Shown piece by piece: positions 59,634-64,000 of a stretch of DNA of 64,000 nt (position 1 is its first letter; each line of letters starts with the position of its first letter). Origin of the DNA: Emmonsiellopsis sp. PD_33 (taxonomy: Eukaryota > Ascomycota > Eurotiomycetes > Onygenales > Ajellomycetaceae). The DNA lies in assembly GCA_032988165.1 (NCBI GenBank), contig JANTQF010000196.1, positions 1 to 64,000 of the forward strand. Reading direction: 5' to 3'. A model generated the notes under the pieces. The model was not told the origin of the DNA and searched no databases. It saw nothing but the letters and a program-made list of their open reading frames with translations. The position numbers were made by a program, and so were the translations under genes.

Positions 59634-60355
59634 CCTATCTATCTATCTATCTCCCATAATTACCCCTTTTAATTAAATTTAGTTGAAGAAAAAATCACTT
59701 AAAACCCACTAAATCCATCTATCCTACACACATCCCATATAAAAAGTCCTTTATCATTTCTTTCCAGCAAAAGAAAAGAAGAACATATAGCTAAAAGAAA
59801 AGAAAAGAAAACATGCCTCCTCTCTTTTCTCTCCCCTTGCTTGCTTCTCCTTTCTCTTCTTCTTTTTTCTTTATATATACACACACACCCTCTCTCTCTC
59901 TCTCTTCATTAACATCTATATACACACTCTCATCTAGACTCAAATCAGGGGTATGATATTTATTATATTTCTCCCCTCCTCTCTTTCTCTTTCTCTTTAT
60001 CTCCATCTTCATCTCTTTATGATTTATTTTATCCCTTAAATCCTTCCTCCCTCATGTTTTGTTTTGTTTCATTTCATAATGAACAGAAATCAGATGAATA
60101 AATTAAGAAAAAGAAAAAGAGGTAACTAACCCTAACCCTAACTCAACTTATAGAAAAAAAGGCTAACTACATAGTAGTACCCATCCGTGCATGTAAGCTT
60201 CAAGGATCAAGAACCTTAGGGTGTAATGTAAGGTAAGGTTAAGAACAAGCTTAGGATAAAATTAAAAAAACAACACAACAGATCATGGCATAATTTCGTC
60301 AATGAGAGTAATAAGATCAAACGGCGGAGAAGAAAAAAAAAAGGGGGGGGGGGGG
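59634..60355. repeat. Low-complexity cluster (CTAT)n, (CT)n and A/G homopolymers
   Basis: (CTAT)n at 59634-59653, (TC)n at about 59889-59905, A10 then G13 at 60333-60355, with purine or pyrimidine tracts between. It lies in the 3' flank of the Cla4 gene. Confidence 0.8.
60127..60142 (-). repeat. Short interstitial telomere-like run
   Basis: TAACCCTAACCCTAAC, about 2.7 units of the TTAGGG repeat used at most filamentous-fungal telomeres. Confidence 0.6.
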
Positions 60356-60643
60356 TTGAGGGTAAAACAAAGGCAAGAAATCCCACCAACAAACACATGA
60401 CATGACATGACACAACATACGAACACAACATGACCACCCACTCAACTCTTCCCCCAGCCTCAAATGCTCAATCGAATGCTCGAATGGAGGAGCCATGTAG
60501 CTAGCTACCTCTATTTGAAAAGTAACAGAATCAAAGGAAAAGTCCATCCATCCATAACATCGCACATAACATAAACTAATTCCATTCCATTCCATCCACC
60601 TCACTTAAATCAAATCAAATCAAATCAATTCAATTCAATTCAT

Positions 60644-63509
60644 TCACTGCCCCGGATTCTTCTTAAACCTCAACAACTCCGCCAAACTCGGCAGACTACA
60701 TCCACTCCTCAAAAACTCATGCGAGAGCAACTCATCCGATGTCGCCCGACTCCGCACATCAACACACAGACACACGCTCAAGAATGATTTGAGCTCCTTG
60801 CTCAATTTCTCCGGCTTCTTCAGGCGTGGAGTTCCATTCGTTGCGATCAGGTAGAGTGCCTTGAGCGGTTCTTCGTTTAGGTAGGGAGGTTCGGATTCGA
60901 TCATTTCGATGGCCATGATTCCGAGAGACCAGATGTCGACGCGGGGGCCGTATTCTTTCTGCTTGACGACTTCGGGTGCCATCCAGTAGGGGGTGCCGAC
61001 CATTGTGGCGCGTTTGGATTTTGATTCGGTTAGTTTGGCGCAGAAACCAAAGTCGGCTAGTTTTTGTTAGTGTTTTGTTGGTGCTATTTGTAGGGCTTAG
61101 GATACGTACTGATCTTCACGTTGCCGACGCGGTCTAGGAGGACGTTGTCGCTCTTGATGTCGCGATGGATGATTGACTGGCTGTGTAGATGTGCCAGGCC
61201 CTTGCATGTCTATACCCGATATTAGGACAGCCTTGGCAAAATAAAGGATTGATACTCACCTCAAAACAAATAGTGGCAATCTGATCTTCTTGAATGACTG
61301 GGTTGTGGTCGATGACGTCCGTCAATGCACCGCCCTCCATAAACTCCATCACGACCCAGAGCTCATTGTTCTGTTCCTGTAGGAAAGAGTCCAAGAAATT
61401 GACAATATTCGCATGCTGACTGTCCTTCATGACAATGATCTCATTGACAATGAGTTCCTTCCTGGGCTGGCTCCTCAGATCCATCTGCTTGATCGCAACC
61501 TGCCCACGCGGGCCATGCGTTCGGTAAACCTCCCGCGCAACAGGAGACGGCGCATTCTCCTTGACACGTGCAACGTACACAGAGCCTGACGCGCCCTGAC
61601 CAATCTTCCGCTGCTTACTGTACGATTCGGTAGGGTTATCCTTGGACACGACCTGTTTTAGCCTCTCCATAACCTCGCTCTCTGACATGGTCGACATGCG
61701 CACGTCCTTTTGCCTGGTCTCGGCGGGCTTCTTCGTCAGGGCTGCTTCAGCCTGGCGGACCCCGTCGGGCACGGCATTCTTTGTATTGGCAGCTGTTTGT
61801 TTATTAGCAATGTTAAGCGGTTTGGGTGTCTGGACGGGTGCCGGGAGACGGCTCGGAGGAGGACCTTGAGCACCATTGTTTTGGGTGGGACGTTTGACCG
61901 GCGTCTGTTGAGGGCGGGACTGGTCTGGGCGAGGAGCGGAACGAAGCGAGCCTTGATTGCTGGGAGCAATACCTGGCCGCTGTGCTGGCGATTGTGTGCC
62001 ATTTTGGTGAGTAGGTGGAGAAGGCGCGGGCCTCTGTGCAGTCATCTGTCTCAATGAGCCAGGAGTCTCCTGTCTGGGGCGATCGCTGCCGGGGACCCGA
62101 GGCGCAGGCCGTGAAGGATTATATCGAGACGCAGGATCTTCTGCACCGCCTCCATAGCCTCCAAGTTCTTGTTGCGCCATTGGAACGCGGCCCTTGGGCA
62201 GGGACGCATTGTAAGCTTCCTGTTCCCGACGAATTTGTTCCTCTTCTCTCTGACGCTGGACTTCCCGAATCCGACGCGCCTCTTCATCCATGCGACGTCG
62301 CTGCTCCGGATCAGGCATCTCCTTCGACCGGTCTGAATGGTACTGATCATATGAGCGATCTGCGTCCGACGCTTTGCGAAGTGATTGTGCAGGGGAAGAA
62401 CTCTGTGAACGGTCTCCGGCCAACCGCTGACTCTGGCTATCAAGACGCTGCATGCCTGGTTGCTGATTCGACCTTGGGCCTGCAATATTATTGCCCACGT
62501 TCATCATATTAGGGCCCTGGTTAGGTTGGCCACCCTGCATACCAGCGTAGTATTGTGGGTTCTGTTCGCGCATTTTGATGTCAGAGTAAAACTCCAAGGC
62601 CTCAATGACGGCCTGGGGATTCTTCTTGTAGTCCTCCTTGGTAATTGCCGATGTGCTGAGTAGTTTCTCCCATTCCGCCGGAAGGCCGACAAAGGCACCA
62701 GTCTGCGGATCGAAACCGACATGCACGCGATGGCTAAAGTTGGTGGGGTTGGACACCCCGCCCATTCCAGGACATCGTTCGTAGATCTTGTCAATCCATT
62801 CGTATATCTCGTCGTCATTCTTCACTTCGCAGGTTATGGTCTTGGTAGGGACGTCGCGGGTGATTATAGCGTTGCGAGAGTTGGCGTCTTTGGGGTTCGC
62901 TATTCTGGTGATCTCGAAGGCCATCTTGGAGTCTTCGGACCGCGTTACACCGGTGACATTGCTCAGCTGAATCGACAACACGACCTTGCCCGTTTCGTTT
63001 TTGAGGAAGTCCAGCCTGAACTCGCGCAGGATCAGATAGCGCTGGTTCCAACTGGCCAGGAACTTGTCTTCCTTGCACCGGACGTAGCCCTCCTTGATGA
63101 CAGTGACGCCGCCCATGCTGCTGAGATTTGTTTTTGTTTGGCTTAACGAAAGCTGGCTGGAGTTTGGAAAGACGGAGAGGGTAGGAGTGGAGGGAGAATT
63201 GAGGGACATCTGGCCAAAGGTCGTAGGGGCGTTGGAAATGGTGGAACTTGAGGTGTTGACGCGGGGACGGTCCACGGGCGGCCGCGGGGCAGGCCCTGGG
63301 TTCATGAACTGTTCCCGGCCGTAAACACTGAGTATTGTTAGTGAATGGTACTGAGGGGTTCAATTGTCGGGCAGGATGGCAGTGACTGTGTTATTGGCAT
63401 TTATTGGGTGGTTGGGCGAGTGGGACCGGTGAAGTTGCTATCCAGTGTCTGGAGACGGCAGATCAACATGGGCAGACGAGTCCAGAACTTACTTGTTTTG
63501 AGACGCCAT
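60644..63509 (-). CDS. cla4: PAK-family kinase Cla4 (PH, CRIB and kinase domains)
   Basis: Four exons, 63509-63493, 63327-61260, 61209-61110 and 61056-60644 (865 aa). The tiny first exon encodes MASQN and joins to VYGREQFMNPGP. A PH domain (about 81-190, from VIKEGYVRCKEDKFLASWNQ) binds membrane lipids. The CRIB/p21-binding motif SNPTNFSHRVHVGFD (about 198-212) binds GTP-bound Cdc42/Rac. A Pro/Gln-rich linker is followed by a Ser/Thr kinase domain. It has IGQGASGSVY, VAIKQM, HRDIKSDNVLL and DFGFCAKL (both in the two splice-joined exons) and the activation-loop GTPYWMAPE. The PH domain separates Cla4 from Ste20 kinases. Cla4 acts in polarised growth, septation and cell-cycle control. All key catalytic residues are present. 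Confidence 0.95.
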
Positions 63510-64000
63510 GGTGAATCAGCGCACCGTGGCACACATAAGGAAATCGCAGCGTTGTTGGGGATGTGAGCGTGAATGTCGTTGATAAGGGCGGGTTGGCGTA
63601 AGACAGCCAGGCTAAATACCACACAACGCCAGGCCGAGTCAGCACACCACCTTCGCAAAGCGGGGAATAAACATCGAACGTTGCAGGGCTATGGAAGGCG
63701 GAGAATCGCGTGGGACGCCTCCAAAGCCACAAAGCCTGCGCGGGGGGATCTTGATAGCGAGAGCAGAGGAGCAAGCAGCGGACGAGGAGGGGAACGCACC
63801 TAGTGGGTGGCTGCCAGCCAGGTCAGGGGAAGTGGAGCAGGGTGGGAGAGAGTAATCCAAGCGCAGACGAGCAGTGCCTGGATATCTCTGGGCCGCGACA
63901 CAGCCAGTGGCGGGCGGGAGGGGAGGAGGGGAGAGGAGGGGAGGGGAGGATGGGAGGTGGTGGAGGATGTTGGATGCGGGAGGATGGAGGCTGAGGATGG
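63510..64000. promoter_or_regulatory. Upstream region of cla4
   Basis: Promoter or 5' leader side of the kinase gene. It ends in a GGA/GAG-rich tract (about 63.9-64.0 kb). No gene seen. Confidence 0.5.

Larger units (their letters stand above)
57934..60643. other. 2.7-kb convergent intergenic region
   Basis: It holds a P450 relic (58588-58803), microsatellites and A/G homopolymers between 59.6 and 60.4 kb and a short telomere-like run at 60127. No intact gene seen. Confidence 0.6.

Noticed and set aside
62015..62818. ORFs opposite and out of frame within the Cla4 gene
   Set aside because: Shadow frames of a clearly coding PH-CRIB-kinase exon.

Overview
The window looks like nuclear DNA of a filamentous ascomycete, most likely Eurotiales (Aspergillus/Penicillium type). 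Evidence: genes with many short GT-AG introns (about 50-105 nt), several fungal Zn2Cys6 regulators, a PH-CRIB-kinase (Cla4), a Lag1-type ceramide synthase and fungal secreted and sugar-uptake genes. Exon joins below were worked out by hand from splice sites and reading phase.

Layout. (1) 1-14.6 kb: ordinary coding DNA. A secreted type-B carboxylesterase (-), a UPC2-like Zn2Cys6 regulator (+), a GH127 beta-L-arabinofuranosidase-type hydrolase (-), a 10-exon MFS sugar transporter (-) and a regulator with two C2H2 fingers plus a Zn2Cys6 cluster (-). Together they could form a locus for releasing, importing and sensing L-arabinose-type sugars (inference). (2) 14.6-48.8 kb: a 34-kb AT-rich island almost without CpG, made of nested decayed transposons. 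(3) 48.8-64 kb: ordinary coding DNA again. A small 82-aa protein gene, an unrecognised gene with an apparent frame break, a ceramide synthase, a Zn2Cys6 regulator, a cytochrome P450 relic and the Cla4 kinase.

Inside the island. A Helitron Rep-helicase gene (14.96-36.0 kb, +) is split by a 15.6-kb element at 18,100-33,720. Removing that element and one copy of a TA duplication restores reading through the two-tyrosine Rep motif. The 15.6-kb element has about 24-bp imperfect terminal inverted repeats, a Plavaka-like transposase, an SNF2-type helicase, an unrecognised cysteine-cluster ORF and many copies of a palindrome around AGCTTAAGCT. It was later hit by a 368-bp foldback hAT MITE with a perfect 8-bp duplication. 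Downstream lies a 10.9-kb hAT element (36,584-47,513). It has matching ends, an 8-bp duplication, its own transposase, two tandem copies of the same cysteine-cluster ORF, an unrecognised multi-exon gene and its own dispersed palindrome (TTGAACTTAAGTTCAA).

The decay signature is near-total loss of CpG with CpA and TpG kept. That is not classical CpA-directed RIP. The youngest insert (the MITE) is the only place in the island where I saw CpG dinucleotides.
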